Positions 1-5,829 of a DNA stretch of 10,681 nucleotides are shown piece by piece; positions within the stretch are counted from its first letter, which is position 1; every line of letters begins with the position of its first letter. The translations under genes were made by a program, and so were the position numbers. A model generated the notes under the pieces. It was given only the letters and a program-made list of their open reading frames with translations. It was not told the DNA's origin and did not search any database. Origin of the DNA: Thermoproteota archaeon (GTDB taxonomy: Archaea; Thermoproteota; Korarchaeia; Korarchaeales; Korarchaeaceae); the NCBI GenBank assembly GCA_011042755.1, contig DRBY01000033.1, positions 1 to 10,681 of the forward strand. Reading direction: 5' to 3'.

Positions 1-86
1 AGAGCGCTTGAGAGCACCTTACCATCTGAACCAGCCAATCCGACCCCGAACGTGTGGGCGGTTGACTCAATGCCCAGAGCGATCAA
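1..86 (-). CDS. kae1: Kae1/TsaD-family tRNA N6-threonylcarbamoyladenosine synthase subunit, N-terminal fragment
   Basis: Only the first 28 codons are present; the gene continues off the left edge. The translation reads MIALGIESTAHTFGVGLAGS and onward, which matches the characteristic start of archaeal Kae1 (an ALGIE-S/G-TAHT-F/L-GVG strand-turn of the ASKHA ATPase fold). Kae1 is the catalytic subunit of the KEOPS complex and transfers the threonylcarbamoyl group to A37 of ANN-decoding tRNAs. Start: a TTG at 86-84 overlaps the TGA stop of sua5 (sequence TTGA), so the two genes are translationally coupled. A purine-rich GAGGGGGTG lies at 98-106, about 11 bases upstream, inside the sua5 coding region. 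No ATG is available in this frame nearby. The gene is too short here to show the HxxxH metal motif that would complete the identification, but the N-terminus and the sua5 neighbour make the call fairly secure. Confidence 0.85.
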   Translation of the reverse strand, partial: MIALGIESTAHTFGVGLAGSDGKVLSSA

Positions 87-718
87 CTGCTCTGGAACAC
101 CCCCTCGTACTTCCGAATGATCGCCTCGAACGGAACGGGGCCTTCTCGAACGAGGACTGGGCGGTCCCCAGTGAGGTCAACAATAGTAGAGGTAGGCCTC
201 TTGGGGAGGGGGCCAGCGTCTATTATCAGTTCGATGTCAGGGAGGGCTCTCATAGCTTCTTCCGGAGTATAGGCGGGTGGCTCACCGCTTATATTCGCGC
301 TGGTGGCGGTTACGGCCCTCCCAAACCTCCTGATGAGTTCGAGGGCTATCGGGTTGTCGGGTATCCTCACGCCTATGGCTCTGGGGTTCACCTCGTCTGG
401 AACCCTCTCGGTCTTGGGGAGGATGAACGTCACGGCGCCCGGCAAGAAGGACTTCATGAAGGTCTCCATCTTCTCGTCGAATATCGCGTATCTCCTCAGC
501 ATCTCGAAGTCGCTAACAGCTATAGTCAGAGGGTTTGTCCTCGGTCTCAGCTTCACTCGGTAGACCCTGAGAACTGCCTCAACATTCTCTGCATCGGCTC
601 CGAGACCGTATGACGTGTCGGTTGGATATATCACGAGTCCTCCTCCTCTGAGAACCTCAACTGCCAGCCTATACCCCTCGTCGCTGCAGCCAGACCTCGC
701 TAGGATCCTCTTCAACAA
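83..718 (-). CDS. sua5: L-threonylcarbamoyladenylate synthase (Sua5/YrdC family, YrdC-only form)
   Basis: Makes threonylcarbamoyl-AMP from threonine, bicarbonate and ATP, the activated intermediate that Kae1/KEOPS loads on tRNA A37 (t6A). The 211-residue protein is a single YrdC domain and lacks the extra C-terminal domain of long Sua5 proteins. Visible motifs: YPTDTSYGLG at residues 31-40, the basic nucleotide/substrate site KLRPRTNPL at 56-64 (K56, R58), LPGAVTFIL at 92-100, GVRIPD at 116-121, TSANISG at 139-145, and STIVD at 177-181 followed by REG at 191-193. The gene lies directly upstream of kae1 with overlapping stop and start. The start is TTG at 718 or the adjacent TTG at 715; a GAGGGG at 722-727 fits the second slightly better. 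An out-of-frame mini-ORF of 11 codons (ATG at 747) ends in a TGA that overlaps the TTG. The gene is divergent from the methionine aminopeptidase. Confidence 0.92.
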   Translation of the reverse strand: MLKRILARSGCSDEGYRLAVEVLRGGGLVIYPTDTSYGLGADAENVEAVLRVYRVKLRPRTNPLTIAVSDFEMLRRYAIFDEKMETFMKSFLPGAVTFILPKTERVPDEVNPRAIGVRIPDNPIALELIRRFGRAVTATSANISGEPPAYTPEEAMRALPDIELIIDAGPLPKRPTSTIVDLTGDRPVLVREGPVPFEAIIRKYEGVFQSS

Positions 719-784
719 AGGCCCCTCTGAACCTCCGCCATCTCCATGTTAAATTAATCCCTCTCGATCTCGACTGACCGAGAG
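719..784. promoter_or_regulatory. Shared divergent promoter of sua5 and MetAP
   Basis: This 66-base divergent gap contains one AT-rich element, TTAAATTAA at 749-757, the only plausible TATA box. Its centre is about 32 bases from the MetAP ATG (785) and 35 bases from the sua5 TTG (718). Transcription starting about 25 bases from the box would leave leaders of under 12 bases on both sides. An inverted repeat, CTCTCG (761-766) and CGAGAG (779-784), lies between the box and the MetAP start. Positional inference only; no transcript data. Confidence 0.5.
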
Positions 785-1684
785 ATGGATCCAGACACAC
801 TACGAGAGTACGAGAATATAGGGCGGTTTCTAGCCTCCTTGCTCGAGAGGGAAGTATCAAGTATAGAGCCAGGAGACGGTCTACTGGATATTGCCGAGAG
901 AATCGAAGCACAAATCAGGGACGCTGGCTATGAGCCCGCTTTTCCAGTAAACCTCTCTGTGAACGAAGTGGCTGCTCACTACACGCCTCCTCCAGAAGAC
1001 TCCACAGTGGTGCCAGAGGGAGCCCTCCTAAAGGTAGACGTCGGCGTCAGATCTGGAGGGCTGATAGTCGACGCCGCGAGAACCCTGGACCTGAGCGGGA
1101 GGTATAAGGCGCTTATAGTGGCTGCAAAGGAGGCTGTTGAAGCTGCCAGGCGAGTAATGGCGCCTGGAGTTCCTGTCTCAAAGGTTAGCGCGGCGATCTA
1201 CGAGGAGATAAGGAAGAGAGGCCTCAAACCCATCACCAACCTCGCTGGCCACAAGATAGAGCTCTACAGGCTCCACGCAGGCATAGAAATACCCAACGTG
1301 CCTAGCAGGCTGGCTAGGTACAAGTTCAGCCCAGGTGACGTCTTTGCAGTGGAACCGTTCGTCACCACTCCCGAGGGAGCCGGATACGTCGGCGAGGCCC
1401 CTCCCGGATACATATTCTCCTTCCTGAAGAACGTGAGACCATCTGACTACGCCGAGAGGAAGGTCCTAGAGGCCGCTCGAGAGAGGTTTAGGAAGCTCCC
1501 CTTCTGCGAGAGGTGGATAGTGCCGCTCTTAGGGATCAGAGTCGAGTATGCCCTCAGGAGGCTGGTCAAGAAGAGGGCTCTGAGGGAGTACGCACCTCTC
1601 GTTGAGGTTAGACTCGCGCCAGTAGCCCAGTGGGAAAACACGCTGATCGTGACAGAATCGGGAGCCGTATCCCTCACTGGATAG
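785..1684 (+). CDS. map: Methionine aminopeptidase, type 2 (archaeal)
   Basis: Removes the initiator methionine from nascent proteins, using a dinuclear metal site. At 299 residues it matches the archaeal type 2 family (about 295). All five expected metal ligands are visible: D85 and D96 (in the KVDVG and LIVDAARTL segments, 11 residues apart as in the family), H156 (NLAGHKI), E190 (FAVEPF) and E284 (AQWENT). The substrate-site histidines H65 (in FPVNLSVNEVAAHYTP) and H164 (RLHAGIEIP) are also there. The residue after the last glutamate is Asn, where the type I recall is AQFEHT; this is conservative. The roughly 60-residue insertion expected of type 2 enzymes is present between H164 and E284. 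The ATG at 785 has no strong Shine-Dalgarno sequence and sits about 32 bases from a TATA-like box, so a near-leaderless mRNA is likely. The gene ends in TAG immediately before hjc. Confidence 0.95.
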   Translation: MDPDTLREYENIGRFLASLLEREVSSIEPGDGLLDIAERIEAQIRDAGYEPAFPVNLSVNEVAAHYTPPPEDSTVVPEGALLKVDVGVRSGGLIVDAARTLDLSGRYKALIVAAKEAVEAARRVMAPGVPVSKVSAAIYEEIRKRGLKPITNLAGHKIELYRLHAGIEIPNVPSRLARYKFSPGDVFAVEPFVTTPEGAGYVGEAPPGYIFSFLKNVRPSDYAERKVLEAARERFRKLPFCERWIVPLLGIRVEYALRRLVKKRALREYAPLVEVRLAPVAQWENTLIVTESGAVSLTG

Positions 1685-1688
1685 GTGG
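1683..1688 (+). promoter_or_regulatory. Ribosome binding site of hjc, overlapping the MetAP stop
   Basis: AGGTGG overlaps the last two bases of the MetAP TAG and lies 5 bases before an in-frame TTG at 1694. This favours TTG 1694 over the GTG at 1685, which is itself part of the site. The shorter protein starts MPRRGSQAE and puts the catalytic Glu at residue 9, as I recall for the Pyrococcus enzyme. Confidence 0.55.
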
Positions 1689-1693
1689 CTGAA

Positions 1694-2116
1694 TTGCCCA
1701 GACGTGGTTCTCAGGCTGAGAGAGACCTGGTGCGGCTGTTCTGGAACCACGGAGTGGGCGCGGTGAGGGTAGCTGGGAGCGGCTCCACGGGGCTGCCGTC
1801 AGCCGACATAGTGGCTGGTGGACCTGGAGGGCTGGCTGTGATCGAGGTCAAGACCACCTCCTCAGACAGGGCCTACATCCCGATTGGAGAGATTGAATCT
1901 CTGGAGAAGCTATCTCGGGCGCTGGGAGCCACGCCCTGGGTGATCGTCAAGTTCAAGAAGCTTAGGAGAGGGGTATTTTATGCCTTACCGCTCTCAGAGC
2001 TAACGATAAGTTCTGCAGGAGCTCAAGTTACCTTGGATCTAGCCGAGAAGAAGGGCGTGAGGGTCGAGATCTTGGCGCAGAAGCTTGCAGGGAAGATCTC
2101 CGAGCTGAGCGTCTAG
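1694..2116 (+). CDS. hjc: Holliday junction resolvase Hjc
   Basis: Archaeal structure-specific nuclease that cuts four-way DNA junctions in recombination and fork repair. With the TTG start at 1694 the protein is 140 residues, close to known Hjc lengths. Active-site residues of the nuclease fold are all visible: E9 in RRGSQAERDL, the flexible-loop serines in RVAGSGS (about residues 25-31), D38 in SADIVAG, and E51-x-K53 in IEVKTT, followed by the expected Tyr (AYIPIGEI, about 61). An alternative start is the GTG at 1685, directly abutting the MetAP stop; see the ribosome binding site entry. It is co-transcribed with MetAP; I know of no functional link between the two. Its TAG stop lies in a CTAG shared with the convergent endA stop, so the two genes overlap by 4 bases. 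Confidence 0.93.
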   Translation: MPRRGSQAERDLVRLFWNHGVGAVRVAGSGSTGLPSADIVAGGPGGLAVIEVKTTSSDRAYIPIGEIESLEKLSRALGATPWVIVKFKKLRRGVFYALPLSELTISSAGAQVTLDLAEKKGVRVEILAQKLAGKISELSV

Positions 2117-3204
2117 GGCTTGAACCAAACGAGCTTGTAACTCAGTATGGCGCCGTTCGTCACCACGGATATTATCAGGGATTTTCTCACGCTGGTAGCT
2201 ATTCTACCAGCTCGTATCAGTTCGACGGGAGTGATCATCTGCTCCGCCCTCCCGACTAGGCAGAGATATGGAGCGTGATCTATCCCCGGACCCTTCTCGT
2301 AGATCATGAAGTCCGCACCGTACTTAGACGCCGGCTTGACCACGTATCCTAGGTCTCGCCACTTCGAGAAGACCTTGTACCGTGCCTCAGCCTCTCTCCG
2401 AAGAGAACTCATTTTAGACCTGAGGTCTTCTGCGGATAAACCACCCTCGTCACTCTTAACGCGTAGAATTTCTCTCTCCAAGAGGAATAAGGCTTCAAAT
2501 AGCGAGAGTTGCAGCGGCACGCCGTACTTCTCCCCCGGCTTAGGCTTCTCAATCCCTATAGGGTGACCCCAGAAGCCCTCAGTGTATAGAGTGTCGGACG
2601 CCTCTGGGTCCCAGACGATAACTCGATCGTGAGTGAGCCTCCCTTCTGCAACGAGATCTTCAGGCAGCCTTGGTGGTCCTATCGGCTGTGGAAGGAAACT
2701 CGTCGCCTCGTAGTACGTCACGTTCATCTCGTCGTCGACCACGGCCGTTATGAGGCTCTTCCTCAGCCTCCCGGCGTGAGATACGTACTCGAGGAGTTCA
2801 GAATGCGAGATGGGTTTGTCCTCGGAGAGCGGAAGGACTAGCGACTTAGCGATGGATTTTCCTATCCTTCCACCCTCAGGATACAGCCTCAGGAAGGGCG
2901 TGGCAGGTTCAACTCTCAACACTCGGCCCCTCTTTCTCAGGTCAGTGTAGACGAGGAATCTGAGGAAATCCTTGGGATTCGAGGCGGCTATGCTCTCGAC
3001 CAGCTCAGAAACTCTTGCTTCTCCCTTCTCAGTCCTGACGCGTAAGGACCCCTGGCGAACGAGCTCCGCCGCCTCTATGAGCGTGAGCCTGAGGGCACCC
3101 TCTAGGATCTCCCCGTAACCTTTCTCTGCTAGCTCGGCGAGTTCGGACAATTCGCCTTTAACGAGCACGTAGTTCTCGGCGAGGGTGCCCTCCAGCTGGG
3201 GCAA
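2113..3204 (-). CDS. endA: tRNA-splicing endonuclease, two-repeat homodimer-type (alpha2) EndA
   Basis: Cleaves the bulge-helix-bulge motif of archaeal pre-tRNA introns. The 363-residue length and two endonuclease-like repeats indicate the fused form in which two chains make the active enzyme. The C-terminal repeat carries the catalytic triad: Y302 in DFMIYEKGPG, H310 in IDHAPYL and K341 in SVRKSLI. The N-terminal repeat (roughly residues 1-165) has a matching fold pattern ending in LRKSLITAVVD (147-157) but lacks the Tyr and His, so it is a structural pseudo-repeat. The start is TTG at 3204, preceded by AAGGTGA with 7 bases of spacing; the nearby ATG at 3211 is out of frame. It is the second gene of an operon, 7 bases after the oxidoreductase stop. 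Its TAG stop shares CTAG with hjc. A functional partner, archease, is encoded about 7 kb away in this window. Confidence 0.93.
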   Translation of the reverse strand: MPQLEGTLAENYVLVKGELSELAELAEKGYGEILEGALRLTLIEAAELVRQGSLRVRTEKGEARVSELVESIAASNPKDFLRFLVYTDLRKRGRVLRVEPATPFLRLYPEGGRIGKSIAKSLVLPLSEDKPISHSELLEYVSHAGRLRKSLITAVVDDEMNVTYYEATSFLPQPIGPPRLPEDLVAEGRLTHDRVIVWDPEASDTLYTEGFWGHPIGIEKPKPGEKYGVPLQLSLFEALFLLEREILRVKSDEGGLSAEDLRSKMSSLRREAEARYKVFSKWRDLGYVVKPASKYGADFMIYEKGPGIDHAPYLCLVGRAEQMITPVELIRAGRIATSVRKSLIISVVTNGAILSYKLVWFKP

Positions 3205-3211
3205 GCCTCAT

Positions 3212-3218
3212 TCACCTT
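3212..3218 (-). promoter_or_regulatory. Ribosome binding site of endA
   Basis: AAGGTGA on the minus strand, formed by the last codons and TGA stop of the upstream oxidoreductase, lies 7 bases before the TTG at 3204. It decides the endA start in favour of this TTG, since the ATG inside the spacer is out of frame. Confidence 0.6.
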
Positions 3219-4129
3219 CCAGCCAGCAGGACCGAGAGAACTCTCTCTGCGGCCTTGAGGTTCAAATCGGGCATTTTTCCCTCTCTAACGTGCTTGACGA
3301 AGTAGGCAAGCTCTTCGGCTAGAGGCTCAGACCACCTAGCTCTGATGACAGTAGACTTCCCCAACTCGTCTAGCGTCACTCTCTGATTTAGGTAGTCTAG
3401 CTCGGCGCTGGCTATCGATCCAGAGACCCTGACTGCTCTGTAACTTATTGGAGTGAGCCAGTTCGCTTCTATAACTCCTACAACGCCGCTGGGATACTCC
3501 ATTATATAAACCGAGACATCCTCGACTCCCTGCCCTAGCACGGATCTGTTAAAAGCCCAGACGCTGGAAGGCTCCTCCTGAAGGAGGTCGAGTTGCACAT
3601 AGACTTCATGCACAGCTAAATCTAGCGATACGCCAATCTCCCACTTTATCTCTCTCTTCGGAGAGCGCCCTATTCTCTTGCCTGAGACGACGTAGATGTC
3701 GCCCAGTCTACCTTCTCGGATGAGATCCCTCAGGATCCTGTAGCCCGGGTTGAATAACTCGATGAATCCTGGCATTACGATAACTCCCTTTCCTTTAGCG
3801 AGTCTAATGAGGGCCGATAGCTCCTCCAGTGAGGTTGCCACCGGCTTCTCAACGAGCGCGTGCGTCCCGCTTGAGATCACTTCCTTCGTCACTTCAGCCA
3901 GTCTCTGTGGCGTAACAACGACGCTGACCGCGTCGAGCTCCTCCTTCTCCAACATCTCTCTTGCAGACGTATAGCACCTCACCCTGTAGCCGCTTGCCAC
4001 AGACTCAGCGAGCTCCCTGTTCACATCGGCTACTGCGACAAGTTCCACTCCAGGTAGAGTCCTGTAAACCCTGGCATGGGCTCTTCCGAACCACCCACAG
4101 CCCACAACCCCCACGCGCACGGTATCCAT
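3212..4129 (-). CDS. Gfo/Idh/MocA-family NAD(P)-dependent oxidoreductase, sugar-dehydrogenase-like
   Basis: A 305-residue dehydrogenase with an N-terminal Rossmann fold (VGVVGCGWFG, residues 6-15, a GxGxxG loop), the family EKP signature VEKPVA at 93-98 (catalytic K95), and a C-terminal alpha/beta substrate domain with DLAVHEVY at 170-177 (D170, H174), the usual DxxxH of this family. The pattern ELFNPGYRILRDLIREG followed by a GR-x-PKR stretch resembles archaeal nucleotide-sugar dehydrogenases such as UDP-GlcNAc 3-dehydrogenase; substrate assignment is inference. The start at ATG 4129 is chosen over an in-frame upstream codon at 4153 because it begins right at the Rossmann strand and lies about 26 bases from the TATA element at 4151-4160, giving a leaderless mRNA. 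It is first in an operon with endA and divergent from ubiA. I see no functional link to tRNA splicing. Confidence 0.85.
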   Translation of the reverse strand: MDTVRVGVVGCGWFGRAHARVYRTLPGVELVAVADVNRELAESVASGYRVRCYTSAREMLEKEELDAVSVVVTPQRLAEVTKEVISSGTHALVEKPVATSLEELSALIRLAKGKGVIVMPGFIELFNPGYRILRDLIREGRLGDIYVVSGKRIGRSPKREIKWEIGVSLDLAVHEVYVQLDLLQEEPSSVWAFNRSVLGQGVEDVSVYIMEYPSGVVGVIEANWLTPISYRAVRVSGSIASAELDYLNQRVTLDELGKSTVIRARWSEPLAEELAYFVKHVREGKMPDLNLKAAERVLSVLLAGR

Positions 4130-4180
4130 CGGACCAGCCCAACGGCTAGCCAATATAAAGAGACGGAGAGTCTCAGAGCG
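4130..4180. promoter_or_regulatory. Bidirectional promoter with one shared TATA box, leaderless in both directions
   Basis: The 51-base gap between two divergent ATGs has one TATA element, CAATATAAAG at 4151-4160, reading CTTTATATTG on the other strand. Its centre is about 26 bases from both ATGs (4129 and 4181), the standard TATA-to-start distance in archaea. Both mRNAs should therefore begin at or within a few bases of their ATG; neither ATG has a Shine-Dalgarno sequence. An inverted repeat GAGAC-N5-GTCTC occupies 4160-4174 on the ubiA side. Confidence 0.72.
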
Positions 4181-5026
4181 ATGCCTTCATTCGAGCGCGT
4201 CAAAGGGTTCCTTCAATTGATTCGACCGAAAAACGCCCTCCTAGCAGCCATCGGGCCGCTTGTAGGATGGACGTCAGTGCGACCAGGGGCAGATCTAAAG
4301 CTAGCCCTTGTCGTCGTGATTCCCCCTCTCGTCCTGATGGCTGGGAACTCCATAAACGACTTCTACGACATTGAGATTGATAGGGTGAACAAGCCGTGGA
4401 GGCCCATACCGAGGGGCGTGGTTCACCCGAGGGAAGCTGTGCTGATGTATCTAATCCTCACTGCGTTTGCCGTCTCCCTAGCGGTCATGCTGGGTCCGCT
4501 CATGGCAGCAATAGCTCTGCTGTTCTCTCTGGCTTACCTTCTATACGCTGCTAGGATAAAAGCCACTGGCCTGCCTGGAAACGCTCTAGTAAGCTTGGGA
4601 GTGGCCTTCACTCTGATATACGGGGCGCTGGCGGCCGGCCAGGTGACAGATAAGGTGCTCTACTACTCTTCGATAGCGTTCACGGCCAACATGGCCAGAG
4701 AGATCGCCAAGACTGTGGAAGATCTTCCAGGAGATTCTGCTGCCGGGCTGCGTACGTTTCCAATTGTGGCCGGTATTGCTGCGGCTAGAATGTTGACGAT
4801 AGCCTTCACGCTTGCCACGATAATTCTGACGCTAGTCCCCGCCGCTCTCGGTCTCTCCGGTATGATCTACAAGGTTGGCTCAGGACTGGCCTGCTTAAGC
4901 CTCGCTGTGACTGTTGCAAGTGCGCGAGATATGACGCCGGAGGCGGCCTCACGCGTCAGCAACTTACTGAAGTTTGCAATGACTCTAGGAATAATCTCGA
5001 TGCTCTTGGACAACATAGCATGCTAG
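4181..5026 (+). CDS. UbiA-family prenyltransferase, probable digeranylgeranylglyceryl phosphate synthase
   Basis: Membrane enzyme that adds the second geranylgeranyl chain to geranylgeranylglyceryl phosphate, making the archaeal ether-lipid precursor. The 281-residue protein has about eight or nine hydrophobic segments. The first Asp-rich motif is NDFYDIEID at 59-67 (N59, D60, D63, D67), followed by RVNKPWRPIPRG (68-79), which is typical of the digeranylgeranylglyceryl phosphate synthase branch. The second motif is DLPGDSAAGLRTFPI (181-195) after REIAKTVE, where the Asp residues bind Mg-diphosphate. The start at ATG 4181 is chosen over upstream in-frame codons because MPSFERVKGFLQLIRPKNA is the usual N-terminus of the family and lies 26 bases from the TATA box. 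Other UbiA enzymes (heme O, quinone) are possible but fit the NKPWRPIP pattern less well. The TAG stop overlaps the convergent CBS gene by 4 bases. Confidence 0.87.
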   Translation: MPSFERVKGFLQLIRPKNALLAAIGPLVGWTSVRPGADLKLALVVVIPPLVLMAGNSINDFYDIEIDRVNKPWRPIPRGVVHPREAVLMYLILTAFAVSLAVMLGPLMAAIALLFSLAYLLYAARIKATGLPGNALVSLGVAFTLIYGALAAGQVTDKVLYYSSIAFTANMAREIAKTVEDLPGDSAAGLRTFPIVAGIAAARMLTIAFTLATIILTLVPAALGLSGMIYKVGSGLACLSLAVTVASARDMTPEAASRVSNLLKFAMTLGIISMLLDNIAC

Positions 5027-5829
5027 ATGAGCTTTAGCAAGCTCTTTCTGGGCAGCACGCCGACTAGAATTCCATCTGGCGAGATCACGGGCAGGGCTGG
5101 TAGGCCTGAATCCGCTAGAAGAGAGGCTGCCTTCCCAAGGGGATCTTCAGGCTTGAGAGCTGGAGGGGACTCCATCATGACGTCCTCGACTAATATCTTC
5201 CGCACAGCTGCGTCCATCCTCTTGGGGTCGATCTCCTCCCTAACCTCCATGAATGCGTTGGCGAGTATGAGATCAGTTACTAGGCCGACTAGCTGACCAT
5301 GCACCCCCACCACGGGAAGAGCTCTAGCGCCTGTCTCTAACATCCTCGCCCTCGCGTGGACGATTCTCTCAATTGGCTGCATTCTGGGGTAGTTGACCAT
5401 CATTAAGTCCTTTACAGTCGGAGAACTCTCTTCTGACAGCAGGCGGACTAGGTCAGACTCCGTAATCGCGCCGAGGAGGGCTTTTTTGTCGTTGACCACC
5501 GGCAGGAAGCTGATATCGTGTTTGTAGAGTAATGAGATAGCTCGGTCTAGAGAGTCCTCCTCCGATATGGTGATCGGGGGTTCGCTCATGAGGGTGCTCA
5601 CGTATATCCTGCGTCCGACTACACGCTGGAATCTCGCTGACCCCAATCCCTCCATGAGATCCCATGCTGCGATAACTCCGACCACTCTGGAATCCGTCAG
5701 CACAACGAGGTGCGTGATCCCCTTTCGGTTCATGAGTTCGAGAGCCACCGAGATCTGCTCATCCTTGTCTATGCTGACAGGCTCCTTGCTCATGAACTCT
5801 TTCACAGGCTTGTCACGCCTTCGCACCAA
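5023..5829 (-). CDS. CBS-domain-only protein with four CBS motifs, mostly degenerate ligand sites
   Basis: The 268-residue protein is made only of CBS motifs, at about residues 9-62, 77-132, 139-192 and 213-268, forming two Bateman modules. CBS pairs usually bind adenine nucleotides or related ligands. The phosphate-contacting G-h-h-[ST]-x-x-D signature is intact only in motif 2 (GAITESDL). Motif 1 reads GVIAAWDL (Ser/Thr lost), motif 3 GLVTDLIL (Asp lost) and motif 4 GVLPRKSL (both lost). It may therefore be more a structural or partner subunit than a sensor; that is inference. The start is TTG 5829 (or GTG 5826), with GAGGGGGATC 7 bases upstream, so the gene overlaps the previous CBS gene by about 17 bases. 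It is last in the rqcH operon; its TAG stop lies in a CTAG shared with ubiA. No effector domain or membrane segment is seen, so the regulated target is unknown. Confidence 0.88.
   Translation of the reverse strand: MVRRRDKPVKEFMSKEPVSIDKDEQISVALELMNRKGITHLVVLTDSRVVGVIAAWDLMEGLGSARFQRVVGRRIYVSTLMSEPPITISEEDSLDRAISLLYKHDISFLPVVNDKKALLGAITESDLVRLLSEESSPTVKDLMMVNYPRMQPIERIVHARARMLETGARALPVVGVHGQLVGLVTDLILANAFMEVREEIDPKRMDAAVRKILVEDVMMESPPALKPEDPLGKAASLLADSGLPALPVISPDGILVGVLPRKSLLKLI

Noticed and set aside
8..613. A 201-codon open frame on the plus strand
   Set aside because: It lies opposite sua5 and the kae1 start, whose proteins match known families over their length. The product looks like the antisense of a GC-rich gene, with no recognisable domain.
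4130..4153. Upstream start of the oxidoreductase at 4153
   Set aside because: It would place the first codons on top of the TATA element. ATG 4129 is at the right distance from the box and directly precedes the Rossmann strand.
4076..4180. N-terminal extension of ubiA to 4076
   Set aside because: The extra 35 residues would be coded across the promoter and the start of the divergent oxidoreductase, look nothing like a UbiA N-terminus, and lie upstream of the TATA box at 4151-4160.
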